This document shows positions 33,084-41,655 of a stretch of 52,536 bases of DNA, piece by piece. Source of the stretch: Chloroflexota bacterium (GTDB taxonomy: Bacteria > Chloroflexota > Anaerolineae > CG2-30-64-16). Within the stretch, counting starts at the first letter, position 1. Each line of letters starts with the position of its first letter. A program made the translations under genes and the position numbers. Location: assembly GCA_026389845.1 (NCBI GenBank), contig JAPLHB010000106.1:1-52536 (forward strand), given 5' to 3'. Below the pieces are notes generated by a model. It ran no database searches. It was given only the letters and a program-made list of their open reading frames with translations, and was not told where the DNA came from.

Positions 33084-33907
33084 TCTGCCAGCGATCGCAG
33101 ATCGGCGCCGATGATCGTCTCGACGACCACCTGGCATGCCAGGCAGAGCCACAGGTTGCGACTGAGGACGAAGAGCGCGGTCGTGGCGACGGCCAGGGTG
33201 ACGCGGAGCAGCGCCAACTCGGTGCGGGCGTAGGAGCTTGCCCTGAACGCAGTGAAGGGATTCAGGGCCGCTTCGACCGCGATCAGCCCCAGTCCCAGCC
33301 AGCTACCCCAGTAGAGGGGTTGATCGGCCACGGCGCGGAGCAGGGGCCACATTTGCAGGCTGACCCATTGCAAGGGGGCGGCCGCAAATTCGATCCCCCG
33401 AAGCGGCGCCTCGGCGCCCGGCGCGGTGGCCGCCCAGCCAGCCAGCCAGCCGATGGCCGCGGCCCGGTAGAAGGCCCAGTGCCACTGGCGCAGCGCCGCG
33501 TCCACCGGCACGCACCAGGCGGTGATAGACCTGACAGGTCTTGAGAGACCTGTCAGGTCTGGACTCGAGCGCCGGTAGAGCAGCCAGCCGTAGAGCGGCA
33601 GCGCGACGATCAGACCCGCCAGCAGCCCACCCGCGCTCAGGCTCTCCAGCCAGTTGATCTCCGCCAGGCCGAGGAAAAAGGGCGAGAGCGCGCCCAGGCG
33701 CCACGCGGCCAGGGGCGGCAGCAACAGGTAAAGCGAGACCGCCAGCCAGACCAGGGTCAGCAGGCCGCCACCTGGCTTGCCTTGTCCGTGCCAGCGGCGG
33801 CGGGCGATAAGCCAGCTCAGGTTGGCGACCAGGATAGCGAGCGCCAGGCTGCCCAAGACCCAGGGCGCCGGTTCCGAGACGAGCAATCGTCCGCCGAGCA
33901 GTTCCAC
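33065..33907 (-). CDS. Multi-pass membrane protein of unknown function
   Basis: A 280-residue protein from a GTG at 33907 (VELLGGRLLVSEPAPWVLGS) with GAGG eight bases upstream. About six hydrophobic segments are visible (VLGSLALAILVANLSWLIA, LLTLVWLAVSLYLLLPPLA, AGGLLAGLIVALPLYGWLL, then AIGWLAGWAATAP, GSWLGLGLIAVEAAL, LLRVTLAVATTALFVLS). I do not recognise the family. Two dispersed repeats are translated within it: the palindrome at 33527-33560 (PDLTGLSRPVRS) and the element at 33238-33268 (ALNPFTAFRAS). The C-terminal ATKDE is heptamer-derived. It is divergent from the hydrolase gene with 88 bases between the starts. Confidence 0.7.
   Translation of the reverse strand: MELLGGRLLVSEPAPWVLGSLALAILVANLSWLIARRRWHGQGKPGGGLLTLVWLAVSLYLLLPPLAAWRLGALSPFFLGLAEINWLESLSAGGLLAGLIVALPLYGWLLYRRSSPDLTGLSRPVRSITAWCVPVDAALRQWHWAFYRAAAIGWLAGWAATAPGAEAPLRGIEFAAAPLQWVSLQMWPLLRAVADQPLYWGSWLGLGLIAVEAALNPFTAFRASSYARTELALLRVTLAVATTALFVLSRNLWLCLACQVVVETIIGADLRSLADATKDE
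33238..33268. repeat. Fold-back element 'CCCTGAACGCAGTGAAGGG' in the membrane protein gene
   Basis: TTGCCCTGAACGCAGTGAAG followed by GGATTCAGGGC; CCCTGAA pairs with TTCAGGG. Read in frame as LNPFTAFRAS. Confidence 0.65.
33527..33560. repeat. Perfect inverted repeat AGACCTGACAGGTCT in the membrane protein gene (family L)
   Basis: AGACCTGACAGGTCT (33527-33541) and AGACCTGTCAGGTCT (33546-33560) are exact complements with a four-base loop. It is read through in frame. Confidence 0.85.
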
Positions 33908-33995
33908 GTGATGTACCTCAATGCAAAAGATTCGTCCGGTGGCGCGATTGTACCCTGGTTTGCGTCTGCCGGCAAAGTCCACGGGAGGTCTGCCG

Positions 33996-35495
33996 ATGAA
34001 CCCTCGTCGCATTGCACTGGCCGCGGCGGCCTTGCTGCTCATCGCCCTTGCCTGGTGGCAGGTCGGCACGGCCCGGGCCGGCCTCGTCGTTCGCGAGATG
34101 ACCCGTGACGGCGTGCCGATGCTCTACGTGGCCCCAGTTGGCGGTCACGACGCGCCCGGCGTGTTGGTGGCGCACGGCTTCGCCGGCTCGAAGCAGTTGA
34201 TGCTGGGTTACGGCTATACCCTGGCCCACGCCGGTTACGCGGCCCTGCTGTGGGATTTCGGCGGACACGGCGCGAACGGGAACGCCCTCGAACGCGAAGT
34301 CCTGCAACGGGATCTAGACCGGGCCTACGCGGTGCTTCTGGAGCAACCGGAGGTGGACGGGAAACGCGTCGCGCTACTGGGGCACTCGATGGGCAGCGGC
34401 GCGGTGATGGCGGCCGGCATCCAGCAGCCCGATCGCTACGCGGCCGTGGTGGCGGTCTCGCCGACGGCCGCCAACGTGTCTCCGACGGCCCCGCGCAATC
34501 TGCTGCTGCAAGGGGGCGGCTGGGAGGGGCAGTTCGTCGGCAATGCCGTGAAGCTGCTGGCGGCGGCCGGCGGCCCCAACGAGGACTTCGCCGGCGGTCG
34601 GGCGCGCCGGCTGGTCGTGATCCCCAACGCCGAGCATATCTCGATCCTGTTCCGCAACGAGAGTCACCAGGCGGCGTTGGATTGGCTCAATGCGACGTTC
34701 GGCCAGCAACGGGCGAGCGCCTACGTTGATCGCCGGATTCTTTGGTATCTCCTGCACCTGGCTGCGTGGATGCTGCTGGCGGTCGTCATCGCGCCATGGG
34801 TGCGCAGCCGGTCTGTAGGGCGATTTGCCAAATCGCCCTATAAGCGTCCCTGGCTGGTGTGGATCGGCCTGGCCCTGGGGCCGCTGGTGGCCGCGGGCGT
34901 GCTGGCCGGCCTCAACCGGGTCACGCCGCTGGCGACGTTCGGCGGCATCCAGGTCGGCGGCGCGGTCGGGCTGTGGCTGCTGATTGCCGGCGGTGTTTGG
35001 TTGGGGGTGACGTGGATCGGCAACCGCACCCGTCCCGAATTAAGGCCGGCCAAAACGGGAAACGCGGCCTGGACAGGCGCTTTGACCCTGGGCCTGGGGC
35101 TGTTCGCCCTGCTCTCGGTCGCCTTCGGCGTCATGGCGCAGGGTGTGTGGGTACAGTGGTGGCTCATCCCGCCACGGCTGCTGCGCTGGCCGCTCCTGGC
35201 GTTGGCGAGCCTGCCGTGGTTCCTGGCCGCCGGGCAGGCGACGCAGGGCTGCCGAGCCATCTGGCGCGTGGCTTGGTGGCTCGGGCAGAGCGCCGGCCTG
35301 GTGGGTGGGCTATTCCTGGCGTTGGCGCTCGTCCCGTCGCTCGGCTTCCTGGTGTTGTTGATGCCGTTGCTGCCGGTGATCCTGGGCATCCTCGCCGTCG
35401 TCGCGGCCGCGTTCGACCGGCCGTGGGTCTACGGGATCGGCGGCGCGCTGTTCTTCGGGTGGATCATCGCCGCGGTGTTTCCACTGGCGGGGTAA
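33996..35495 (+). CDS. Alpha/beta hydrolase fused to a multi-pass membrane domain, 499 aa
   Basis: Signal-anchor helix at 5-25 (IALAAAALLLIALAWWQVG), then an alpha/beta hydrolase domain (about 35-235). It has HGFAGSKQLMLGYGYTLAHAG as the oxyanion region, nucleophile Ser in LLGHSMGSGAV, and His in PNAEHISILF. From about 245 on there are some seven hydrophobic segments (LLHLAAWMLLAVVIAPWV through VYGIGGALFFGWIIAAVFP). An extracytoplasmic esterase or peptidase-like role is possible; substrate unknown. A 27-bp palindrome (34815-34841) is read in frame as SVGRFAKSPYK between membrane segments. The start at 33996 follows GGGAGG. Confidence 0.82.
   Translation: MNPRRIALAAAALLLIALAWWQVGTARAGLVVREMTRDGVPMLYVAPVGGHDAPGVLVAHGFAGSKQLMLGYGYTLAHAGYAALLWDFGGHGANGNALEREVLQRDLDRAYAVLLEQPEVDGKRVALLGHSMGSGAVMAAGIQQPDRYAAVVAVSPTAANVSPTAPRNLLLQGGGWEGQFVGNAVKLLAAAGGPNEDFAGGRARRLVVIPNAEHISILFRNESHQAALDWLNATFGQQRASAYVDRRILWYLLHLAAWMLLAVVIAPWVRSRSVGRFAKSPYKRPWLVWIGLALGPLVAAGVLAGLNRVTPLATFGGIQVGGAVGLWLLIAGGVWLGVTWIGNRTRPELRPAKTGNAAWTGALTLGLGLFALLSVAFGVMAQGVWVQWWLIPPRLLRWPLLALASLPWFLAAGQATQGCRAIWRVAWWLGQSAGLVGGLFLALALVPSLGFLVLLMPLLPVILGILAVVAAAFDRPWVYGIGGALFFGWIIAAVFPLAG
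34815..34841. repeat. 27-bp palindrome 'TAGGGCGATTTG' in the hydrolase gene (family K)
   Basis: TAGGGCGATTTG and CAAATCGCCCTA are exact complements around a single C; the outermost pair is G-T. The same structure and length occur at 51586-51612 in lysX. Confidence 0.8.
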
Positions 35496-35520
35496 GCTGA
35501 TGAAACGTCAATGAGCTTTC

Positions 35521-36597
35521 TTAACAAATCCGCGGCAACTGTTCGCCGCTGAGCATGTCTACAATGCGCAGACCGCCGATGCGGCTGCGCATTGTTACTT
35601 TTCGCGGATGTTCCTCGACCACGCGGCCGATGATGACGGCCTCTTTCCCCAACGGATGGCGCCGCATGGCCGCCAACACCGCGTCCGCGGCCTCCGGCGC
35701 CACGATGACCAGGCATTTCCCTTCGTTGGCGACGTAGAGCGGATCTAGCCCCAGGATTTCGCACGCGCCTCGCACCTGCTCGGCAACGGGGATGCTGGCT
35801 TCGTCCAGGCGGATGCCAGCTCGGGCCGACGCCGCGATCTCGTTCAGCGCACTGGCGACGCCTCCGCGCGTGGGGTCACGCAGAACGTGGACCGCCTCGC
35901 CGCCGGCCGCCAGGATGCGGCTCACCAGGTCGTGCAGCGGTGCCGAGTCACTCTCGACGGCTGTCTCGAACGCCAACCCCTCGCGCACCGACATGATGGC
36001 GATGCCGTGCGCCGCGATGGCGCCGTTGAGCAGCACCACGTCCCCCGGTCGCGCACGCGTGGGCGCGATCTCCACGCCGGGCGGGATGATCCCGATGCCG
36101 GCGGTGTTGATGAAGATGCCGTCCCCCTTGCCCCGATCTACCACCTTCGTATCGCCCGTCACCACCGGCACGCCGGCCGTCTTCGCAGCCGCGCTCATGG
36201 ACTGCACGATCCGCCACAACTCCTCCATCGGCAGCCCCTCTTCCAGGATGAAGCCGGTTGAGAGTGCGATGGGCCGCGCGCCGCACATCGCCAGATCGTT
36301 GACCGTGCCATGCACCGCCAGTGAGCCGATGTCGCCGCCGGGGAAGAAGCGCGGGGTGATGACGTAGGAGTCGGTGGAAAACGCCAGGCGGATTGCGGAT
36401 TGCGGATTGCGGATTGCAGAATCTAGCGGCAGCACTGCCCCGTCGTGAAGCGTTTGGAGTGCAGGGTTGGCGAACGCAGGCGCGAACATTCGCTCGATGA
36501 GCATCTGCGTCAGCCGGCCGCCGCCGCCGTGCGCCAGGGTGATGGTGGGGTATTCGGTAATGGGTATTGGACATTGCAGGCCAAACATGGAATCCAT
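35521..36597 (-). CDS. hypE: Carbamoyl-dehydratase HypE
   Basis: Converts the carbamoyl group on its C-terminal Cys to cyanide for the NiFe-hydrogenase active site. The protein ends in PRIC, the required terminal Cys. Other signs are [72 protein letters not shown] and [15 protein letters not shown]. Two repeats are read in frame: the TTGGATA-type heptamers in the N-terminus ([11 protein letters not shown]) and a run of ATTGCGG heptamers at about residue 60 ([16 protein letters not shown]), placed just before the ATP-binding FSTDSYV strand. Last gene of the hyp cluster, 94 bases after hypD. Confidence 0.95.
   Translation of the reverse strand: MDSMFGLQCPIPITEYPTITLAHGGGGRLTQMLIERMFAPAFANPALQTLHDGAVLPLDSAIRNPQSAIRLAFSTDSYVITPRFFPGGDIGSLAVHGTVNDLAMCGARPIALSTGFILEEGLPMEELWRIVQSMSAAAKTAGVPVVTGDTKVVDRGKGDGIFINTAGIGIIPPGVEIAPTRARPGDVVLLNGAIAAHGIAIMSVREGLAFETAVESDSAPLHDLVSRILAAGGEAVHVLRDPTRGGVASALNEIAASARAGIRLDEASIPVAEQVRGACEILGLDPLYVANEGKCLVIVAPEAADAVLAAMRRHPLGKEAVIIGRVVEEHPRKVTMRSRIGGLRIVDMLSGEQLPRIC
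36388..36423. repeat. ATTGCGG heptamer repeat inside hypE (family D)
   Basis: Five near-identical seven-base units (GGATTGC) read in frame as [10 protein letters not shown]. Confidence 0.9.
36549..36576. repeat. TTGGATA-type heptamers at the hypE 5' end (family F)
   Basis: GTATTCGGTAATGGGTATTG followed by GACATTGC. Related to the repeat at 52305-52373 in lysX. Confidence 0.6.
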
Positions 36598-36627
36598 GCG
36601 TATCAGCCTCTCGTGTGCTACAACCTA

Positions 36628-36690
36628 AAAAACGCAAGACGCCAATCGTGATGGGCCAGCCACTGCCCCATGCCACTTTGCGTTTTTCGC
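36628..36690. repeat. Fold-back of AAAAAACGCAA and TTGCGTTTTT between hypD and hypE
   Basis: AAAAAACGCAAGACGCC (from 36628) faces CACTTTGCGTTTTTCGCTTT (to about 36694). A related TTTTGCGTTTTTTGTTTTTC string occurs inside hypF near 38510-38540. Confidence 0.55.
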
Positions 36691-36691
36691 T

Positions 36692-37777
36692 TTACGCCCT
36701 CTCGTACTGATAATACGCCGCGCAGGCGCCTTCGGATGACACCATCGGCGCGCCCAAGGGGTGCTCCGGTGTGCAAAGGGTGCCGAAAGCGCGGCACTCA
36801 GGCGGTTTGACAAGCCCCTGCAGGATCTGCCCGGCGATGCAATGGGGCGATTCCTGCGCGGTCACGTCGGTGACGCCGAAGCGCAACTCGGCGTCGAACG
36901 CGGCGAACTCCGATCGCAGCCGGTAGCCGCTGGCGGGGATCACGCCGATGCCGCGCCAGGCGCGGTCGTTCACCTCGAAGACCTGCGCCAGCAGGCGTTG
37001 GGCCGGCGCGTTGCCCGACCGGGTGACGGCGCGAGTGTACTGGTTCTCCACGCCCCACCGGCCCTCTTCAAGCGCCTTCAGCGTCATGTAGATCCCCTGG
37101 AGCAGATCGAGCGGCTCGAAGCCGGTGACGACGATGGGGACGCGGTAGGCCGCCGCAATCGGCTCGTATTCCCAGTAGCCCATCACCGTGCAGACGTGGC
37201 CCGCAGCCAGGAAACCCTGCACAGCGTTGTCGGGCGAGCCGAGGATCGCCTCCATGGCCGGCGGCACCAGCACGTGCGAGCAAAGGATCGAGAAATTGGT
37301 CAGGCCAAGCTGCCTGGCCTGCCAGACCGCCATCGCGTTGCCCGGCGCGGTCGTCTCAAACCCCACCGCAAAGAAGACCACCTGCCGGTCGCCGTGCGCC
37401 TGGGCCAGCTTGACCGCGTCCAGCGGCGAGTAGACCATCCGCACGTCGCCGCCCTGCGCCTTGACGCTTAACAGATCGGCTGTGGAGCCGGGGACGCGCA
37501 GCATGTCGCCAAACGACGTAAAGATCACCTCGGACCGGCGGGCGATGGCGATGGCCCGGTCAATCTGCTCCAGCGGCGTCACGCACACTGGGCAGCCCGG
37601 CCCATGGACGAGCGTCACCGCGTCGGGCAGCAGCCGGTCAATGCCGGTCTTGATGAGGGTGTGCGTCTGCCCGCCGCAGATTTCCATGATCTTCCAGGGC
37701 CGCGTCACCAGCCGCTCGATGGCGTGGAGATATTTCCGGGCGTCTTCCTCGCGGCGATATTCGTCAATGAAGCGCAT
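36692..37777 (-). CDS. hypD: Hydrogenase maturation factor HypD
   Basis: A 361-residue iron-sulfur protein that, with HypC, builds the Fe(CN)2CO unit. Conserved motifs: EICGGQTHT with the first Cys, [30 protein letters not shown] and the C-terminal Cys-rich segment ([44 protein letters not shown]) that binds the 4Fe-4S cluster. Full length for the family. Its start overlaps the end of hypC by 14 bases, which fits tight translational coupling of two proteins that act together. Confidence 0.98.
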   Translation of the reverse strand: MRFIDEYRREEDARKYLHAIERLVTRPWKIMEICGGQTHTLIKTGIDRLLPDAVTLVHGPGCPVCVTPLEQIDRAIAIARRSEVIFTSFGDMLRVPGSTADLLSVKAQGGDVRMVYSPLDAVKLAQAHGDRQVVFFAVGFETTAPGNAMAVWQARQLGLTNFSILCSHVLVPPAMEAILGSPDNAVQGFLAAGHVCTVMGYWEYEPIAAAYRVPIVVTGFEPLDLLQGIYMTLKALEEGRWGVENQYTRAVTRSGNAPAQRLLAQVFEVNDRAWRGIGVIPASGYRLRSEFAAFDAELRFGVTDVTAQESPHCIAGQILQGLVKPPECRAFGTLCTPEHPLGAPMVSSEGACAAYYQYERA

Positions 37778-38024
37778 GGGGTTCTTCCAGTTCCATCACT
37801 TCCCCCAACTCTCGTAACGCCTCGAACACCTCATTCGCTTCGGCCTCGTCCAACTTGTTGAGCGCAAAGCCGGCGTGGACGATCACGTAGTCGTCCACCT
37901 GCGCTTCGGGCACGTAGGCCAGGCACACTTCTTTGACGACGCCGCCGAAGCTCACCTTGCCCATTGTCATGCCGACGGAATTGGGTTCGAGACTCAATAC
38001 TTTGCCGGGAACACCGAGACACAT
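37764..38024 (-). CDS. hypC: Hydrogenase maturation chaperone HypC
   Basis: An 86-residue HypC/HybG/HupF-type chaperone that carries the Fe(CN)2CO unit with HypD and delivers it to the hydrogenase large subunit. It starts [13 protein letters not shown] with the essential Cys2. [31 protein letters not shown] is the family core. The start at 38024 is fixed by the MCLGVPG motif and a GGGAG site. A longer open frame upstream is only TTGCGTG heptamer repeat. Confidence 0.97.
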   Translation of the reverse strand: MCLGVPGKVLSLEPNSVGMTMGKVSFGGVVKEVCLAYVPEAQVDDYVIVHAGFALNKLDEAEANEVFEALRELGEVMELEEPHALH

Positions 38025-38037
38025 GTTGACTCCCGTA

Positions 38038-38103
38038 TTGCGTTGTTGCGTGTTGCGTTGTTGCGTGTTGCGTGTTGCGTGTTGCGTGTTGCGTGTTGCG
38101 TGG
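38038..38103. repeat. TTGCGTG heptamer tandem repeat upstream of hypC (family G)
   Basis: Nine or so units of TTGCGTG with a few TTGCGTT variants, ending 14 bases before the hypC start. On the minus strand it is open in the hypC frame (NTQHATR-type peptide). It lies across the region where a ribosome binding site would be expected to begin. Confidence 0.9.
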
Positions 38104-38157
38104 TTCATCCATGATATGCGGGGTAAGCTACGGAACACGCACCACGTACCACGTCTC

Positions 38158-40620
38158 TTACAATTTGCTCAACCTCGCTGCCGCCACCGCGATCTGCCCC
38201 AGGCTGATGCCGCCGTCGTTGGGGGGCACTTGCCGATGGAGCAGTACCTCGAAGCCGGTCTGCGCCAGCCGCTTGGCCGTGCGTTCGACCAGCAGCCGGT
38301 TCTGGAAACAGCCGCCGGTCAGCGCCACCCGCGGCTGACCCACTGCCTGCGCCACAGCGACGATGGCCGCGACCAGCGCGTTGTGAAACCGCGCCGCCAT
38401 GATACCCTGGGGTACGCCGCGGCGCAAGTCGGCGAGGAGAGCGTCCAGCAATGGCTGCCAATCCAGGACGAACGACGAAGGCCCAGGGACGAACGATGCC
38501 GTACTTTCGTTTTGCGTTTTTTGTTTTTCGTCAGTCCTGGCGCTCAGAATCACTGAATACGCACCCTGCTCCGTCTCGTCTGTCACAAACTCCAGGCTCA
38601 TCGCCGCCTGACCCTCGAAGTCCACCCGCTGTTGTAGGCCGATGAGGGCGGCGACGCCATCGAAGAGCCGGCCTGCGCTGGTGGTGATAGGCGCGTTGAC
38701 CCCGTGGCCCAGCATCTGCGCCAGGGTGCGGCGCTCGGCCGGGGTGAAGGCGCGGATCGGGGCGAGGTCGTCTCGTTCCAGCGTGGCCTCGCCGTAGATT
38801 TCCCACAGCAGCGCCAGGGCCACGCGGCGCGGCTCATGCACGGCCGCGGCTCCGCCGGGCAGCCGAAAGGGACGCAGATGCGCGACGCGGTCGAACCCGG
38901 CTGCATCGCCTAACAGGAACTCCCCGCCCCAGATCGTGCCGTCGGTCCCGTAGCCCGTGCCATCCCAGGTGACGCCGAGCGCCGGTCCTTCCACGCCATT
39001 CTCCGCCAGGCAGGCGGCCAGGTGGGCGTGATGGTGCTGGACGGCGACCAATGACGAAGGACGGAGGACGATGGCTGATGCCCCGTCGTTCGTCGTTCGT
39101 CGTTCGTCGTTGGTCTGCCGCGCCCATCGGGTCGAAAGGTAATCCGGATGGAGATCATGCGCGATGGCGACGGGGGTGGCTTCGTAGAGCCGAAGGAAAT
39201 CGGCGATGACGCGCTCGAACGCGGCCATCGCCTCCGGCGTTTCCAGGTCGCCGATGTGCTGGCTGATGAACGCCTGCCGGCCGACGCTGAGCGCCACGGT
39301 GTTCTTCAGGTGCGCGCCGACGGCCAAGATGGTGGGGACGCGCTGGGGCAGCAGCACAGGCAGAGGCGCGTAGCCGCGTGCCCGGCGCAGCAGCCGCGGC
39401 GCGCCGGCCGCGATCCACGCCACGCTATCGTCAACGTGGCGGGCGATGGGGCGGTCATGCACCAAGAATACATCGGCGATGCCCCCCAGCCGCTCGAAAG
39501 CCTCTTCATTGTCGGTGCAGATCGGCTCGTCGGTCAGGTTGCCGCTGGTCGCGACCACCGGGAAGCCAACCTCAGCCAACAGCAAGTGGTGCAGCGGCGT
39601 GTAGGGCAGCATCACGCCGAGGTAGGGGTTGCCGGGCGCAACCTGATTGCAGATTGCAGATTGCAGATTGCTGATGGCTGATGGCAGATTGCAGATGGCT
39701 GTTTGGCGACGCAGCAGGACGATTGGCGCTGGGGGCGAGGTGAGCAGCGCCTCGGCCTCGGGCGAGATCTCACACCACTGGCGCACCTGCTCCAGATCGC
39801 GCGCCATGATGGCAAATGGTTTGTCTCCGCGGTGTTTGCGTTCCCGCAGACGGGCCACGGCTGCGGCATTCGTGGCATCCACCATCAGATGAAATCCGCC
39901 CAGGCCCTTGACCGCGACGATCAGACCGGCGCGGAGGGCGGACGCGGCATTGCAGATTGCAGATTGCGGATTGTAGATTGCAGATTGGACCTCCAATCTC
40001 CAATCTCTAATCTCTAGTTCTGGCCCACACACCGGACAGGCGTTCGGCTGCGCGTGGAAGCGGCGGTCGGCGGGGCGCTCGTATTCGGCGCGGCAAGCGG
40101 GGCAAAGGGTGAACCGGCGCATGGTCGTGTTGGGCCGGTCGTAGGGCAGCGCCTCGATGATCGAGAAACGCGGGCCGCAGTTGGTGCAGTTGGTGAATGG
40201 GTAGCGGTAGCGCCGGTTGGCCGGGTCGAGAATTTCGGCCAGGCAAGCGGGGCAGATGGCGACATCGGGCAGCACCAGGACGGTCTTGGCGCCAGTGGCA
40301 TCGCTGTGGCGGATTTCGAAGCGTTCGAAACCAGTGGGCGGCAGCCAGGCCGAATCGAGCGTCTGGATGATCGCCAGCGGCGGCTTTTCCGCGGGCAGGC
40401 GTTCGAGAAACTGGGCCAGCACGCGTTCCTGGCCCTCGACTTCGACGAAAACCCCCTGCGTGTCGTTGATGACCCAGCCGGTCAGCCCCAACTCGGTCGC
40501 CAGCCGGTAGACGAACGGCCGGAAGCCCACGCCCTGCACCGCGCCGTGGATTTCGACGCGAAGACGGGCGTCGGCAGGCGGCAGGGAACAGGAGGCAGGA
40601 GACAGAAGCGTGTCGGTCAT
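38158..40620 (-). CDS. hypF: Carbamoyltransferase HypF with several repeat insertions
   Basis: Makes the thiocarboxamide on HypE Cys from carbamoyl phosphate. Order: acylphosphatase domain (about 20-105; VEIHGAVQGVGFRPFVYRLA), two zinc fingers (CPACLAEI, CTNCGPRFS, CPACRAEY, CPVCGP), YrdC-like domain (about 230-410; LIVAVKGLGGFHLMVDATN, VATSGNLTDEPI) and Kae1-like domain (VQHHHAHLAACLAENG, LTGGCFQNRLL). At least five stretches are repeat-encoded and in frame: SPASCSLPPA at the N-terminus, EVQSAIYNPQSAICNAASA after the zinc fingers, AICNLPSAISNLQSAICNQ in the YrdC domain, TNDERRTTNDGASAIV before HHHAH, and DEKQKTQNESTASFVPGPS near the C-terminus. All main motifs survive. The start overlaps the hypB stop (ATGA). 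Confidence 0.96.
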   Translation of the reverse strand: MTDTLLSPASCSLPPADARLRVEIHGAVQGVGFRPFVYRLATELGLTGWVINDTQGVFVEVEGQERVLAQFLERLPAEKPPLAIIQTLDSAWLPPTGFERFEIRHSDATGAKTVLVLPDVAICPACLAEILDPANRRYRYPFTNCTNCGPRFSIIEALPYDRPNTTMRRFTLCPACRAEYERPADRRFHAQPNACPVCGPELEIRDWRLEVQSAIYNPQSAICNAASALRAGLIVAVKGLGGFHLMVDATNAAAVARLRERKHRGDKPFAIMARDLEQVRQWCEISPEAEALLTSPPAPIVLLRRQTAICNLPSAISNLQSAICNQVAPGNPYLGVMLPYTPLHHLLLAEVGFPVVATSGNLTDEPICTDNEEAFERLGGIADVFLVHDRPIARHVDDSVAWIAAGAPRLLRRARGYAPLPVLLPQRVPTILAVGAHLKNTVALSVGRQAFISQHIGDLETPEAMAAFERVIADFLRLYEATPVAIAHDLHPDYLSTRWARQTNDERRTTNDGASAIVLRPSSLVAVQHHHAHLAACLAENGVEGPALGVTWDGTGYGTDGTIWGGEFLLGDAAGFDRVAHLRPFRLPGGAAAVHEPRRVALALLWEIYGEATLERDDLAPIRAFTPAERRTLAQMLGHGVNAPITTSAGRLFDGVAALIGLQQRVDFEGQAAMSLEFVTDETEQGAYSVILSARTDEKQKTQNESTASFVPGPSSFVLDWQPLLDALLADLRRGVPQGIMAARFHNALVAAIVAVAQAVGQPRVALTGGCFQNRLLVERTAKRLAQTGFEVLLHRQVPPNDGGISLGQIAVAAARLSKL
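38465..38545. repeat. GACGAAC heptamers and a TTTGCGTTTTTTG string inside hypF (families E and P)
   Basis: AGGACGAACGACGAAGG and GGGACGAACGATGCC, followed by TTTCGTTTTGCGTTTTTTG. Translated within the Kae1-like domain. Confidence 0.75.
39050..39117. repeat. GACGAAC heptamer fold-back inside hypF (family E)
   Basis: ATGACGAAGGACGGAGGACG on the left, CGTCGTTCGTCGTTCGTCGT on the right; translated as TNDERRTTN-type peptide just before the HHHAH metal site. Confidence 0.9.
39642..39700. repeat. ATTGCAG heptamer repeat inside hypF, YrdC domain (family D)
   Basis: Seven to eight units GATTGCA/GATGGCT read in frame as NLQSAIC-type peptide. Confidence 0.9.
39948..40017. repeat. ATTGCAG heptamer fold-back inside hypF after the zinc fingers (family D)
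   Basis: CATTGCAGATTGCAGATTGC on the left, CTCCAATCTCCAATCTCTAA on the right. Confidence 0.9.
40571..40613. repeat. TCCTGCC-type heptamers at the hypF 5' end
   Basis: On the minus strand seven-base units TCCTGCC/TCCTGTT/CCCTGCC, translated as SCSLPPA. Confidence 0.7.
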
Positions 40621-41261
40621 GCAGCGTTGCCCACCAGCCACTTCACCCACGCATCCAGTCCATCCCCACTCCTGCACGAAACCACGAATAGCGGCACGCC
40701 TGAGTTCACCATCTCGATCCCTCGCCGGAAGTAGGCCAAGTCGAAGTCGAAGACTTGCAGCAGGTCGGCCTTGTTGAGCACAATCGCATCGGCGCGGGCG
40801 AACATGCCGGGGTATTTATAGGGCTTGTCGTGTCCTTCCGGTGTGCTCGCGACGACGATCGCCCGCCCCGCGCCCAGGTCCCACTCGGCCGGGCAGACCA
40901 GGTTGCCCACGTTCTCGATGAAGAGGAGGTCAATCTCGGGTAGGGGAAGGCTGGGCAGCGCGGCGCGGATCATCGGCGCGTCCAGGTGACAGTTGCCGCC
41001 GGTGTTGATCTGCACGACCGGGATGCCGTGGGCTGCGACCGTCTCCGCATCAATGCTGGAGGCCAGGTCGCCTTCGATCACGCCGGGGCGGAGATCGGCG
41101 GGCAGGCGGCTACAAGTCGCCAGGATCAGGCTGGTCTTGCCCGCGCCGGGCGAGGCCATCAGGTTAACGGCCAGAATGCGCTCCATCTTGAACGCGGCGC
41201 GGTTTTCTGCCGCCACCTGATCGTTGGCGCTCAGAATGTTTTGGACGATAGGTATTTTCAT
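40617..41261 (-). CDS. hypB: Hydrogenase nickel-insertion GTPase HypB
   Basis: A 214-residue SIMIBI GTPase that works with HypA to load nickel. P-loop [13 protein letters not shown], switch region [28 protein letters not shown] with the metal-binding Cys-His pair, [17 protein letters not shown] and guanine-specificity NKAD. No N-terminal CxxCGC high-affinity site and no His-rich stretch, so it is the short form. Overlaps hypA upstream and hypF downstream by four bases each. Confidence 0.98.
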   Translation of the reverse strand: MKIPIVQNILSANDQVAAENRAAFKMERILAVNLMASPGAGKTSLILATCSRLPADLRPGVIEGDLASSIDAETVAAHGIPVVQINTGGNCHLDAPMIRAALPSLPLPEIDLLFIENVGNLVCPAEWDLGAGRAIVVASTPEGHDKPYKYPGMFARADAIVLNKADLLQVFDFDLAYFRRGIEMVNSGVPLFVVSCRSGDGLDAWVKWLVGNAA

Positions 41262-41605
41262 GAATCTACCTCAATACTCTCTACTCGCAACCCGCGGCCC
41301 CCCGTCACCTGGAGTCGTGTGCTCCCACAGGTGGGACAAAGGGGAGGCAGCGGTGGACGCGCCTCGAACTGACCGCCGCAGTCCCAACAGCGCATCGTGC
41401 CCGGCTCACGCTGAAAACGCAGGGTCGCGCCCTGGGCCGGCGTGTCGCGGCTCAGGATGTCGAAATAAAACTGCACCGAATCATCCACCAGGCTGCTCAG
41501 GTCACCGATGACCAGGTGGATGGCGGTGATGTGTGTGGCATTGGCTTTCCCAGCCGCGTCGAGCGCGATCTGCAGGATGCCCTGGGTGATGGATAATTCA
41601 TGCAA
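41258..41605 (-). CDS. hypA: Hydrogenase nickel chaperone HypA
   Basis: A 115-residue nickel and zinc binding protein. MHELSITQ holds the nickel-binding His2 and Glu3. The zinc site is MRCWDCGGQ with PLCPTCGS (two CxxC). First hyp gene of the cluster, 50 bases after the UbiB-type kinase stop, and coupled to hypB by ATGA. Confidence 0.98.
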   Translation of the reverse strand: MHELSITQGILQIALDAAGKANATHITAIHLVIGDLSSLVDDSVQFYFDILSRDTPAQGATLRFQREPGTMRCWDCGGQFEARPPLPPLCPTCGSTRLQVTGGRGLRVESIEVDS

Positions 41606-41655
41606 GGGATCAACTACTCCAGTTCAGTAAGCGCACCACCCAGCAGGGTGATACG

